This document shows positions 36,490-44,330 of a DNA stretch of 45,963 nucleotides, in pieces. The stretch is from a virus. Both the position numbers and the translations under genes were made by a program. Numbering within the stretch: the stretch's first letter is position 1; each line of letters begins with the position of its first letter. The notes beneath the pieces were generated by a model. The model was not told the DNA's origin, searched no databases, and saw nothing but the letters and a program-made list of their open reading frames with translations. Location: positions 1 through 45,963 of IMG/VR virus record IMGVR_UViG_3300042503_001859; one strand, 5' to 3'.

Positions 36490-38654
36490 GAGCAGATATC
36501 TGGGGTAACTGGAGTGAAGTCGTCAATATTTGGATCCGGTGGAGGACATCCATACTCTGCAAGTTTTTGCTCAGTTGCATTGTCAATATATCCCTGAGCT
36601 TCAATTTTTTCGTATAGTGCAATACAAGGATCTACTGGATCAGTTGGTGGTTCTATGGTTTGAGTTCCATCTGGATTGGTTGTAGTTGCTGTTCCATCAT
36701 CAGCTACATTAGTCACACTACCATCTGGATTAGTCGTAGTACTTCCTGGAATGTCATTAGTTGGATTATTGCCAAGTGGATCTCCAGATGGATTTGGAGT
36801 TGGACTTAATGTATTTGGATTTGGCAATGGTTCGACGGTAGGACGAGTAGATCCTGATGTGGTCGATATATCAATATAATCAACTTTAACTGGTTGAATT
36901 GATGGGTATGTGTCTGCTCCTGTTGTTATGTCTGGGTTATCTGGAATAACATAGATATTTATTGGGCTGGTTTGACAGGCAGTTAAGTCAAATTCTACAA
37001 CACCAGTTTCATAATTTATAGTACCTACAATAGCAATTACTCTTTCTTTCTCTGTAATTAAGTATACGGCACCATCTTTTTCACATCCAGAAAAATTATT
37101 TGAAAATGCAGCCAGGAATAAAGGTGCATTATAACCTTTGATGCAAAATGGCTCACTAATCAAAGTGTATTTTGAATCAATATTATTTTTTAATCTGGTA
37201 TAGAAATTTAACTTGTATCTGTAGTGAACGTTCTCAAATAATTGAACTAATCTTCTGAAGATTGGTTTTAGAATGACAAACTTAACCGCTGGCTCAATAT
37301 CTCTAATCAAACATATTAATTTTGAAGATGAAAATATACCATTGAAGCTTTTAAATTCATCATCTAAGTTGTAGTCTGATATAATCTGTCTTGTTAAATT
37401 TATTAGTGTTAATTTATCTTTGTTTGTTTTAGTCTGATCATATATTACGTCAATATATAAATCTATGAAAAATGGAACAGCATCTTCAATAACTGGAGTT
37501 ATTGAACCTACAGCATATTTCTTCAATTCCATTGTAATTTTATTTTTTTCTACTAATGAAATTGTAGAACCGATTTTTGGCTTTATTGATATAAAAACTT
37601 TACCAAATTCTGGTGGTGATTTGGTTTCTCCACCAATAACTCTGATTAAATCTGCATTTGCGTAAATATTTTGAAGAATACTTTCATAGTCACTATTTAC
37701 TACTGCTCTTTCCTGTGAAGCATAGTATCTAGGTGCTCTGTATTTGATAGATTTAATGGATTCAAACTCAGATCCACCATCTGTTTTGGCACTTAATGCA
37801 GTTGCGGAAATATTACTTGCAGCGATATTGGTGGTATCCCCAGTCACTACACCAATAAACTTTAATTCTGAGGTTGAAATTTGATTTGATTCAGAACCAC
37901 TGGATACGATGTATTTGATTACAATTACTTCATTATTTTGTAGTTTTCTACCAATTACATCATCACCAAATATTACTTCATATTTTTGATCTTGAACTTC
38001 TTCAACAAAAAATACTCTATCGGATGCTGTAATTCCGACAATACCTAATTTTCTCTCATATTCAACTTCTAAGTTGGTTCCTGGGTCGGAAATTACAAAA
38101 ACTTTGATTGTATCTGCATCTACATAATTGTTTGGAATGAAAAATCTTTGATTTTCATTTGAATTGTCTACAGTATACCTGATACTAAATTCTGATCCTT
38201 CTATTAACTCTACATTACTAAAAGTAACTGTATTGTTTCCTTGAGTATTAATGTTTAATCTGTCTCTTAATACAAATGTATAGTTTTTGTTGTTTTGTGT
38301 AGTCGAGAATAAAGGTCCAGCGTCTACTGTAACGGATTGATATGACTGTACGTTATTTACTGTAATGTTATAATTTACTTTTGCTGAAGTATATGAATTT
38401 GGTGTATATCCTAATCTCTTTGCATGTGAAACTACGTTATCACGCAAAACAGCAGTATCCAAGTTTAGCTCATTGGCTACCATGTTGATATTATATGATG
38501 AATACATGCTGTTGTATGCCAGCACATCCACCAACATAGCCAAGTTAGATCCTTCAAAGTCATAATCTTTGAAGTCTGTCTTGGTTTTGATGTAATTTTT
38601 AATGGATTCTCTGATTTGATCGAATTCTAATGCAGAGATAGTAGGTAGTTCCAT
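36486..38654 (-). CDS. gp6: Baseplate wedge protein gp6
   Basis: 722 aa (T4 gp6 is 660). It forms the ring of the baseplate inner wedge. Family features: IRESIKNYIKTKTDFKDYDF, EGSNLAMLVDVLAYNSMYSS, NMVANELNLDTAVLRDNVVS, AKRLGYTPNSYTSAKV, and YRAPRYYASQERAVVNSDYE near residue 305. After about residue 600 comes an unusual tail: a Pro/Thr/Asn-rich linker with DPLGNNPTNDIPG and two NPDG(S/T) repeats, then a small Cys-containing end (EYGCPPPDPN). It starts 3 bases after the gp25 stop and overlaps the giant gene by 4 bases. Confidence 0.92.
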   Translation of the reverse strand: MELPTISALEFDQIRESIKNYIKTKTDFKDYDFEGSNLAMLVDVLAYNSMYSSYNINMVANELNLDTAVLRDNVVSHAKRLGYTPNSYTSAKVNYNITVNNVQSYQSVTVDAGPLFSTTQNNKNYTFVLRDRLNINTQGNNTVTFSNVELIEGSEFSIRYTVDNSNENQRFFIPNNYVDADTIKVFVISDPGTNLEVEYERKLGIVGITASDRVFFVEEVQDQKYEVIFGDDVIGRKLQNNEVIVIKYIVSSGSESNQISTSELKFIGVVTGDTTNIAASNISATALSAKTDGGSEFESIKSIKYRAPRYYASQERAVVNSDYESILQNIYANADLIRVIGGETKSPPEFGKVFISIKPKIGSTISLVEKNKITMELKKYAVGSITPVIEDAVPFFIDLYIDVIYDQTKTNKDKLTLINLTRQIISDYNLDDEFKSFNGIFSSSKLICLIRDIEPAVKFVILKPIFRRLVQLFENVHYRYKLNFYTRLKNNIDSKYTLISEPFCIKGYNAPLFLAAFSNNFSGCEKDGAVYLITEKERVIAIVGTINYETGVVEFDLTACQTSPINIYVIPDNPDITTGADTYPSIQPVKVDYIDISTTSGSTRPTVEPLPNPNTLSPTPNPSGDPLGNNPTNDIPGSTTTNPDGSVTNVADDGTATTTNPDGTQTIEPPTDPVDPCIALYEKIEAQGYIDNATEQKLAEYGCPPPDPNIDDFTPVTPDICS

Positions 38655-38657
38655 TTA

Positions 38658-39074
38658 TTAGCTTTCTCTTACGAGGATAAAGTCTACGTTTTGCACAACT
38701 GGGGGCAGTCCGACGATAAAATAATCTATACTTACGTCAAATTCATCAGAATCATCTTCATTATTTACAGTGATGTTTTCTAATGTAATTCTTGGTTCAT
38801 ATGTAAGAAGCACATTTTCAATTTCTTTAATCAAAGAATTTGCAGAGAATGTGGAATTAAGTTCAAAGAGGTAGCTAGTAGTATCAGTTCCAATTAATGG
38901 GTTGAATAATCTCTCGCCCAATTTAGTTAAAACTAAATTTTTGACTGATTGCTTAATAGCTTCCTCATTTTTTAGCACCACAATGTCCTTTGTGACTGGA
39001 TTTAAACCAAAATTTAAGCTAATGTCTTTAAAAGACCTAGAAATTTTGCCTAATTCTTGAGAAACTATGGACAT
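38658..39074 (-). CDS. gp25: Baseplate wedge protein gp25
   Basis: 138 aa (T4 gp25 is 132). A conserved wedge component of all contractile injection systems (GPW/gp25 family), needed for sheath initiation. The usual segments are present: VKNLVLTKLGERLFNPLIGT, with the characteristic GER-F-P-G pattern, and LLTYEPRITLENITV containing the EPR motif. It is co-transcribed with gp6, and a CTAAATA late-promoter variant lies about 30 bases before its ATG. Confidence 0.93.
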   Translation of the reverse strand: MSIVSQELGKISRSFKDISLNFGLNPVTKDIVVLKNEEAIKQSVKNLVLTKLGERLFNPLIGTDTTSYLFELNSTFSANSLIKEIENVLLTYEPRITLENITVNNEDDSDEFDVSIDYFIVGLPPVVQNVDFILVRES

Positions 39075-39100
39075 TAAGGTAAAAAACTAGTAGTTATAAA

Positions 39101-39256
39101 CTATTTAGATACATCCTCAAAGTATTCACAGTAATCAATACTATATTTTTTTGATTTTTGAGATTTTTGAGGAACGTAGTCAGTAACTAATCTAGTTGTT
39201 CCCCACATAGTTTTCATGTATGTGGTGTCCCTATCGGGATTTGGATGCATTGCCAT
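39101..39256 (-). CDS. 51-aa phage protein, unknown
   Basis: An open frame of 51 codons from the ATG at 39256, with GGAG 7 bases upstream, ending at TAG 39103-39101. Sequence begins MAMHPNPDRDTTYMKTMWGT and ends YSIDYCEYFEDVSK. It lies between a terminator/late-promoter pair and gp25, which is typical of a genuine small late gene. The start could alternatively be the ATG two codons later. No family recognised; a basic middle (QKSQKSKK) and acidic tail are visible. Confidence 0.6.
   Translation of the reverse strand: MAMHPNPDRDTTYMKTMWGTTRLVTDYVPQKSQKSKKYSIDYCEYFEDVSK
39102..39108 (-). promoter_or_regulatory. CTAAATA late-promoter variant before gp25
   Basis: Minus-strand CTAAATA overlaps the stop codon of the 51-aa ORF and lies 27 bases upstream of the gp25 ATG, repeating the stop-codon/promoter overlap seen elsewhere. 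Confidence 0.5.
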
Positions 39257-39316
39257 CTGTTTTCTCCAAAAATGGGTCTAACAGAACTTTTAAAGGGGTT
39301 GCTATCCCTTCGGTAG

Positions 39317-39324
39317 TATTTATT
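39317..39324 (-). promoter_or_regulatory. Late promoter after the terminator
   Basis: AATAAATA on the minus strand immediately downstream of the terminator at 39328-39350 and 60 bases before the 51-aa gene. It would start the gp25-gp6 message. Confidence 0.67.
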
Positions 39325-39327
39325 AAT

Positions 39328-39350
39328 AAAAAAGGAGGTCATAGACCTCC
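39328..39350 (-). terminator. Intrinsic terminator after the 47-aa basic gene
   Basis: Perfect 7-bp stem GGAGGTC/GACCTCC (39334-39340 with 39344-39350) with a 3-base loop, followed on the minus strand by six T residues. It lies 10 bases past the stop of the 47-aa gene and ends the spike-protein transcript. Confidence 0.92.
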
Positions 39351-39360
39351 AAATACTGTA

Positions 39361-39504
39361 TTATCGACCTTGACCTCGATAGGCTTTTTTCCGACCATTA
39401 CGACTTGATGCAGAGAGTCGGGTGTTCTTTGAACGACCTTGACGGGTCATTTTGGGATTTCCTGGGGTGTAGCCAGACTTGTTGAAACTAGGTGCTTTTG
39501 CCAT
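39361..39504 (-). CDS. 47-aa very basic protein
   Basis: Open frame from ATG 39504-39502 to TAA 39363-39361; too short for usual ORF cut-offs. Sequence begins MAKAPSFNKSGYTPGNPKMT and continues RQGRSKNTRLSASSRNGRKK, AYRGQGR. Roughly a quarter of residues are Arg or Lys and it has only one acidic residue or none, so it should bind nucleic acid or an acidic protein. It starts right after the PAAR gene's stop (TGACATGG context) and is followed by a strong terminator, which supports it as real. Function unknown; an RNA-binding or internal virion protein are possibilities. Confidence 0.62.
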   Translation of the reverse strand: MAKAPSFNKSGYTPGNPKMTRQGRSKNTRLSASSRNGRKKAYRGQGR

Positions 39505-39505
39505 G

Positions 39506-39829
39506 TCAGTTCACGAATAGGTTTGTGGGGGCAGGTAATATTGTACGTGGAGAAGCCGGATTTGTCAAGTCCCCTACGTGGGCAGATGGCCTTCCGTTAA
39601 CAAAGACCTTGCTTGGGGCTATGATAGCCCTTGCGAGAGGGGCACAGCTTGTGTCAGGGCACGTAGGAAAGCCTGGAGCAGGGGTTAGAACGTCTCCTGC
39701 CTTGGCTCTGGGCCTTCCATTGGAAAATACCGTGGATGCAATGGGAGTTACGATATTGGGTGGGTAGACACAACATGGTCTAAACGAAATAGAATCTGGA
39801 TTTCCTAATGCTGCTATCGGTCTTGTCAT
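39506..39829 (-). CDS. gp5.4: PAAR-domain spike tip protein (T4 gp5.4-like)
   Basis: 107 aa (T4 gp5.4 is 97). PAAR proteins form the sharp, metal-binding cone at the tip of the central spike. PAAR-type repeats are visible: MTRPIAALGNPDS, STVFSNGRPRAKAGDVLTPA, and a paired VFVNGRPSAHVGDLTNPAS, with Cys in FRPCCVYPP and GFPTCPDTSC as possible ligands along with His. The ATG is 2 bases after the 1079-aa gene's stop, with AGGA at suitable spacing. The spike body (gp5) is not in the window. Confidence 0.9.
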   Translation of the reverse strand: MTRPIAALGNPDSISFRPCCVYPPNIVTPIASTVFSNGRPRAKAGDVLTPAPGFPTCPDTSCAPLARAIIAPSKVFVNGRPSAHVGDLTNPASPRTILPAPTNLFVN

Positions 39830-39831
39830 GT

Positions 39832-42800
39832 TTATTTGTCCTGAATAGAAATAGGCCAGAATTGAGACAAGTAGTTATTTTTCTGATAACTATTGATTGC
39901 ATAATTACTTCCTGCAAATGGAGTCATCGTGCTTTCAAATAAGTATACTTCTCCACTTTCAGCAGTTCCAGATCCATCAGATGTTGCAGTAAACACAGTT
40001 CCTACTGTATATCCATCTGGAGCACCATAATCTTTCCAGTTGACAGATCCGAGGCTCTTAATTATATATCTAACACCAGATTCTATGTCTCCAGAATTTG
40101 CAGTCTTTTCAAATGATGCTGTAGTATTAAACATTTCTCGTGTACACTGCAAGAATTGTGTTTCTGTCTTGTCTCTATAATAGATAATCTCTTCACCAAG
40201 ATAATAATGGTATAGAGTTTCATTTCTAGTTTCTGGGTTAATTTCTTTTTTTACAATAAATTTTGGAATGATTAAGTAACCTGCAGAAATGAATTGATGA
40301 GTACTATCTACTGTAATTGTAGTATCAGATGATTTTAATTCTTGAGTAAGCTTTGCATATGGAGGTTCATCCATATATGGATTGCCCTTGTTCTTGACTG
40401 CATTAGAAAGATTCTTGCTAACTTCATTTACTCTGAAGTTTAGAATTTTCTTGAATGTAACTTGATAATTTCCATCATCTCCATGCCAGAAAGTAGTTGG
40501 CGCTGGTCCTGCTGCCCATGCAGTAGTGCTACCACCAAGTGGAGGAGCTGGAAAAGGTGCTGCAGAAATAGTTACTGTGTTGATGAATCCTTCAACAGTA
40601 TTAACATTAGCTTGCCAACCAGCTCCACTTGATGGAAATACATTACCAGTCCAGCGAGGAATAGATTTGATCTGAATTTCTATGTTGTTTTCATCAGAAT
40701 CTGGGAATAGTGCAGAATCATCAATGAAACTAAAGTCTTCAATAACGTATTCTAAAGATTTGAATCTAGGTGGAATACGATATGCAGCTTCAGTTTTGAA
40801 GACTTGACTAGATTTATCTTCACCTTCAATCTGTGGAGGTAGATTTGGAATGGTTGTTTGCTTTGGAACAGACCCACCAATCATCTCAATGGCTCTTAAT
40901 AGAGTGTTTTGAAGTGAATTTTCATTGGAAATGACTTGTTTGTACATCTCCTCAGGCAAATTGATGCTTGCAAGATTAAAATTGCCCTGTAAATTTGATG
41001 TAATTACCTTGTCAAGCTCTTCTTTACTGTAAGATTTTGGAGTTTTTGTGTCAAGACAAGGATCAAATATGGTATCAGTTGTGATTGGAGCAATATAATC
41101 GTTAAAAGTCTTAAATTCGCTGTGTGGATAGTAGACTTTTGAGTAGTCTGGAGTGATATTGTTGTCACATTCAGAGTCTTTTATTGCTAAAACAGTGCGA
41201 GTTCCAAGTTTTACCTTCTCAGTGTCAACAATTTCCTGTTGAACTGTAAGAAAATTAGACTCAGAAAGCCTAGAAACCCAAGTAGCAAGCTCATTTTTCT
41301 CTGCTGGGCGGTTAAAGTAAGTCCAGAACACATTGTTTACCTGATATGCAGCATCACCTGCAGGAGCAACACATAAGAATTGCTGCTGTAAGTAATAACT
41401 ACCATCATTTAGAATGACACTACCCAATATAAACTTACCATCATCATCTTCTAAGTAAGTAGATTCACAGAATCCATCTCTAGAATAGAACAATGGTGTA
41501 TAAGTATAGAACTTTTTATCATTACTGACATAAACTCCACAGACGGCAGAGCGGTCTATGATTCCTCTACCAGCAATAACCTGAATTCTATTCACTGGAA
41601 TGGTTGCACCATTTTGAACTCTGGTTACATTCCAGCCACGAACAAAGGTATTAACCTTATTATCATCTGTTTTAAACCAAACCTTAAAGCTTTTACTGTC
41701 TACTACTTCAACTTTAGATACAAATGTGAATGATTGTTCATTGCCAGAAGCACTTTGATCATCTGTGATAGTGATCTGAACATCATTCTTGTTACTAATT
41801 GTGGTAGCATCAAGAAATGTGACTAGGTAATATTTTCTATTGTCTGAATCATTTGATCCACCTTCATCATTCTTGTTCTTTGCTTGTACTCTAATATCTT
41901 TGGTGGTAGTTAACTGAATATCTTTGTTCTTTTTGTTATCAAAAACATGATAGACAGGACTCGTATACTGAGGTGTACTCGGAGTAGATTTAGAATAGTA
42001 TTGATCTTTTACAAATGGAGCACTGCCACCACTAATCTCTGCATAGCACAAGATTTGGTTGGAGATGTTATTTGCTAAACCAGTATTGGTAAACTTTACG
42101 TTTCTAACCTTTCTTTTGTTTTTATACTTTAAAGGTTTAGTAAGAAAGATTTTGAGTCCTTGAATACTATCTACGTAGGTCTCTTTTTGAATACCATAGC
42201 CAGTTACTAAATCACCTATATTGACAATTCTATCCTCTGCTCCATCATTTTTGTTGATGAAGATAAACCCAGGAGTCTTGTTCTTCTCAGAAACCTTAGA
42301 AACTCTTCTTCTAACAGATTCTGTGGTTCTTAAAGATTTCTCGTCAAAGTGTTCGGAGTTATAGTTAACTACTTTGTTTACTGTCCAACCGTTGATGACA
42401 TCACCAACAGCAATCATATCTTTATTGGCAGTATTCTCATAGTAAAAGAATATTTTATTGTCGAGTGTACCTCCATGGTATGCAATACTACCTTCAGGTA
42501 GGCCAATTACTTGACTGTCTACTCTGGCAAGTGTGAATGTGCCGCTGACGCTGGTACTGGATACTGCATAAATTGGGCAAGGTGCTGGTGCCTCAGGGTC
42601 TGTGCTAGGTGGTGGAGTAGTTACAGTAATACCTCCCACAGGACGTGCAGGAAGTGTATGAGTTAATGGCCACTCAAAGATATGATAGAAGTATTGTTCG
42701 TCGTATACTTTATCTGCCTTACAGAATCTCTCATATACTGGTCTACTCTTGATATTATCACCAGAACCAATAAACTCGTATTCCTGTTGATAAAACTCTT

Positions 42801-43071
42801 GATCAACAAAGTTTACATTATCACCATCGGAATTCTCTGCATCAAGAGCAGGAATCTGAATTACTGTTTTACGAAGCTTTTCTTGCTTGCTGCCATTCTG
42901 TATAGTTTTATTTGCAGCATCAGGTGGTCTTACTTCGTACCAGTATTTCTCAATATAAGGAAAGGTTATAGTTATCTGAGCTGGTGGCTGTCCTTCTGGT
43001 GCTGGACATTGTGGGTATGTAAAAGTTAACTCTGCATTCCTTGGATCTTTTTTTGGACTACAATTAGCCAT
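39832..43071 (-). CDS. 1079-aa virion structural protein upstream of the PAAR tip
   Basis: No T4 orthologue recognised. Beta-rich, with modules also found in the giant proteins: LGEEIIYYRDKTETQFLQCT near residue 965, and YIIKSLGSVNWKDYGAPDGY then GTVFTATSDGSG near residues 1010-1045. Around residue 585, NNVFWTYFNRPAEKNELATW resembles the DUF4214 pattern. Cys-containing N-terminal region and a SRPVYERFCKADKVYDEQYF-like segment are unplaced. Context (next to PAAR, upstream of gp25/gp6) suggests a hub-proximal or short-fibre component. No lysozyme motif is apparent, so it is not a gp5 replacement. Confidence 0.62.
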   Translation of the reverse strand: MANCSPKKDPRNAELTFTYPQCPAPEGQPPAQITITFPYIEKYWYEVRPPDAANKTIQNGSKQEKLRKTVIQIPALDAENSDGDNVNFVDQEFYQQEYEFIGSGDNIKSRPVYERFCKADKVYDEQYFYHIFEWPLTHTLPARPVGGITVTTPPPSTDPEAPAPCPIYAVSSTSVSGTFTLARVDSQVIGLPEGSIAYHGGTLDNKIFFYYENTANKDMIAVGDVINGWTVNKVVNYNSEHFDEKSLRTTESVRRRVSKVSEKNKTPGFIFINKNDGAEDRIVNIGDLVTGYGIQKETYVDSIQGLKIFLTKPLKYKNKRKVRNVKFTNTGLANNISNQILCYAEISGGSAPFVKDQYYSKSTPSTPQYTSPVYHVFDNKKNKDIQLTTTKDIRVQAKNKNDEGGSNDSDNRKYYLVTFLDATTISNKNDVQITITDDQSASGNEQSFTFVSKVEVVDSKSFKVWFKTDDNKVNTFVRGWNVTRVQNGATIPVNRIQVIAGRGIIDRSAVCGVYVSNDKKFYTYTPLFYSRDGFCESTYLEDDDGKFILGSVILNDGSYYLQQQFLCVAPAGDAAYQVNNVFWTYFNRPAEKNELATWVSRLSESNFLTVQQEIVDTEKVKLGTRTVLAIKDSECDNNITPDYSKVYYPHSEFKTFNDYIAPITTDTIFDPCLDTKTPKSYSKEELDKVITSNLQGNFNLASINLPEEMYKQVISNENSLQNTLLRAIEMIGGSVPKQTTIPNLPPQIEGEDKSSQVFKTEAAYRIPPRFKSLEYVIEDFSFIDDSALFPDSDENNIEIQIKSIPRWTGNVFPSSGAGWQANVNTVEGFINTVTISAAPFPAPPLGGSTTAWAAGPAPTTFWHGDDGNYQVTFKKILNFRVNEVSKNLSNAVKNKGNPYMDEPPYAKLTQELKSSDTTITVDSTHQFISAGYLIIPKFIVKKEINPETRNETLYHYYLGEEIIYYRDKTETQFLQCTREMFNTTASFEKTANSGDIESGVRYIIKSLGSVNWKDYGAPDGYTVGTVFTATSDGSGTAESGEVYLFESTMTPFAGSNYAINSYQKNNYLSQFWPISIQDK

Positions 43072-43083
43072 ATGTATAAGTCA

Positions 43084-43266
43084 TCAGTCTCCTACTTTAT
43101 GTATGCGAATACCAGGAGTATCATGGTGATCAAAGTATTCAAACTCTAAGGTATCACCCTCAATCCATTGCATTTCATCGAGTAGTTCATCAGGGAATGT
43201 AATGAAATATTCACCAGATTTATCATCATACTGTACTTCTGTGGTAAATGAAGAAAATGTAGACAT
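43084..43266 (-). CDS. AbrB/MazE-like small protein
   Basis: 60 aa. The sequence SGEYFITFPDELLDEMQWIE then GDTLEFEYFD and PGIRIHKVGD follows the swapped-hairpin AbrB pattern (..I..P.ELL...GW..GD.L....). Such small proteins are common in cyanophages, and in bacteria the fold serves DNA-binding regulators and antitoxins. No toxin partner is beside it. A DNA-binding regulatory role is therefore possible but unproven. It is 12 bases upstream of the 1079-aa gene. Confidence 0.55.
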   Translation of the reverse strand: MSTFSSFTTEVQYDDKSGEYFITFPDELLDEMQWIEGDTLEFEYFDHHDTPGIRIHKVGD

Positions 43267-43306
43267 GTGTATTTTTATTCAAAACTACAGTATATATCAA
43301 CGTTTT

Positions 43307-43338
43307 TCAGAAATTTTTTTGGAGAAAAATTTTTCTGA
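43307..43338 (-). repeat. AT-rich inverted repeat in an untranslated gap
   Basis: TCAGAAA at 43307-43313 pairs with TTTCTGA at 43332-43338, extended by T/A runs with a GGAG loop at 43321-43324. It lies in the 149-base gap between two genes and could be a transcript 3' or 5' structure. It lacks a clean GC stem plus T-tract, so a terminator is not claimed. The rest of the gap shows nothing clear. Confidence 0.5.
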
Positions 43339-43415
43339 GATTATTTGAAGTGTCTCTGAAAGACATAGAGTAATATATGATAATTGCTCTCGGAGACTTG
43401 TGTTTGTTGGAAATT

Positions 43416-43790
43416 TCATAGAAGTTTTTCAAAATGCAAATGGGGAAATATGATATACTCTTCTTCTCCTTCGATTAGTTTGATAATTTCTGCATTGGTT
43501 TTGGATTTGTAAAATTGTTTGTTTAATGTGTACAACTCATCATATACAACTGCAATGTTACCTTCGTAATACTCTGATGGTTTTGTGATATTGAGGGTAG
43601 TATGAACATCTTTAAGTGCTTCTCTTATGCCAGAATTTTTTACATTCATTTGATACATTGTTTTTAGCTGAGCTAAAAATTCGATAGCTTCTTTCCTATC
43701 TGTTTCTAAATCTTCTCTGATATCTTGGTATGTGTGAAGATCTTCTGATACATGGCCATTTTGATTATTTGGGCAATTCGTATAGGTCAT
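43416..43790 (-). CDS. Small phage protein, unknown, last of the AT-rich block
   Basis: 124 aa from the ATG at 43790. The frame stays open upstream to a GTG at 43997, but those residues come from GC-rich sequence and a tandem repeat, so I reject the longer start. Sequence includes CPNNQNGHVSEDLHTYQDIR and a C-terminal EEEYIIFPHLHF. The middle is helical with a KEAIEFLAQLKTMYQM segment. No Shine-Dalgarno is evident. Unrecognised; it could be a truncated gene if the contig is joined at this point. Confidence 0.5.
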   Translation of the reverse strand: MTYTNCPNNQNGHVSEDLHTYQDIREDLETDRKEAIEFLAQLKTMYQMNVKNSGIREALKDVHTTLNITKPSEYYEGNIAVVYDELYTLNKQFYKSKTNAEIIKLIEGEEEYIIFPHLHFEKLL

Positions 43791-43800
43791 AAAAATCTGG

Positions 43801-43840
43801 TGGAAAATTTTTTGAGTTGATGGAAAATTTTTTGAGTTGA
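43801..43840. repeat. Exact tandem duplication of 20 bp
   Basis: The unit tggaaaattttttgagttga occurs twice without change (43801-43820, 43821-43840). It is immediately before the composition switch and just upstream of the last phage-like gene. Confidence 0.95.
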
Positions 43841-43952
43841 TTGAATATCTCTCTGGCTCTTTGGGTCCGGTATAGCTTAGGGTAGTTAGAGGTTTTTCAC
43901 GGCCCGGCGGGCCGGCGACCCATAAGGCCCGCTTATACTGCCCTGCCCGACT

Positions 43953-44038
43953 GATCAGGACTGCTGATGGATCAGGAATGCTGATCTGTCTTGCCACTGG
44001 CTGATAAGCAATGCTGATGGATCAGGACTGCTGATGGA
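43953..44038. repeat. Cluster of TGATCA-containing direct repeats
   Basis: The 19-base string gatcaggactgctgatgga occurs at 43953-43971 and 44020-44038, with a diverged copy (gatcaggaatgctgat) between. Further TGATCA or TGATCAG sites follow at 44064 and 44330, just after stop codons of two small ORFs. The 43841-44066 stretch contains no gene I can support. Confidence 0.8.
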
Positions 44039-44039
44039 A

Positions 44040-44058
44040 GGGGGAGGCTGGCTCCCCC
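44040..44058 (-). terminator. GC hairpin after the 65-aa gene
   Basis: Stem GGGGGAG/CTCCCCC (44040-44046 with 44052-44058), 5-base loop, 8 bases past the gene's stop. Only two T residues follow on the minus strand, so termination is uncertain. Confidence 0.5.
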
Positions 44059-44066
44059 GTTGCTGA

Positions 44067-44264
44067 TCACCAGCCTGTTTTCACCCGCTTGCCTGACCAG
44101 CTAGCAGCGGCAGCGTACTCAACAGCGAAGCGGTCAATATCCCACACGTTGGCCTTGGCACGCTCAGCCGCACAGCGTGCCAGGTTGATCTGATCAAACA
44201 GGCCAAGCTTCTTAGGTGCCCGATACAGAGTGCCAGCGGCTGAACAGATAGTGGAGTCGATCAT
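44067..44264 (-). CDS. 65-aa unknown protein, GC-rich array
   Basis: From the ATG at 44264; a longer frame would need a GTG within the promoter region. Sequence starts MIDSTICSAAGTLYRAPKKL and ends AAAASWSGKRVKTGW. It looks helical, with a LFDQINLARCAAERAKANVW segment. No family recognised. Codon use strongly favours G/C in third position, unlike the phage block. The stop is followed by TGATCAGCAA and a GC hairpin, a layout repeated after the next gene. Confidence 0.55.
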   Translation of the reverse strand: MIDSTICSAAGTLYRAPKKLGLFDQINLARCAAERAKANVWDIDRFAVEYAAAASWSGKRVKTGW

Positions 44265-44301
44265 GGGTCGTTGGTGGTTACTTGAGAATCTTAGCACGGA
44301 T

Positions 44302-44322
44302 GGGGCCAGGCTGGCTGGCCCC
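44302..44322 (-). other. Intergenic GC hairpin
   Basis: Stem GGGGCCAG/CTGGCCCC (44302-44309 with 44315-44322), 5-base loop, between the 74-aa and 65-aa genes. TAAGAT (44293-44288) on the minus strand 9 bases downstream is a possible -10 for the 65-aa gene. Confidence 0.6.
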
Positions 44323-44330
44323 TTTGCTGA

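Noticed and set aside
43351-43365. Small hairpin TGTCT/AGACA as terminator or regulatory site
   Set aside because: Only a 5-bp AT-containing stem with no T-run; likely chance.
43863-43935. Possible tRNA (GGGTCCG... TAGCTTAGGGTAGTTAGAGG resembles a 5' half)
   Set aside because: The D-stem is imperfect and no anticodon stem, T-arm or matching acceptor end can be folded.
43791-43997. Upstream extension of the 124-aa gene to a GTG at 43997
   Set aside because: The added residues come from the 20-bp tandem repeat and from GC-rich sequence across the composition break; no ribosome site supports it.
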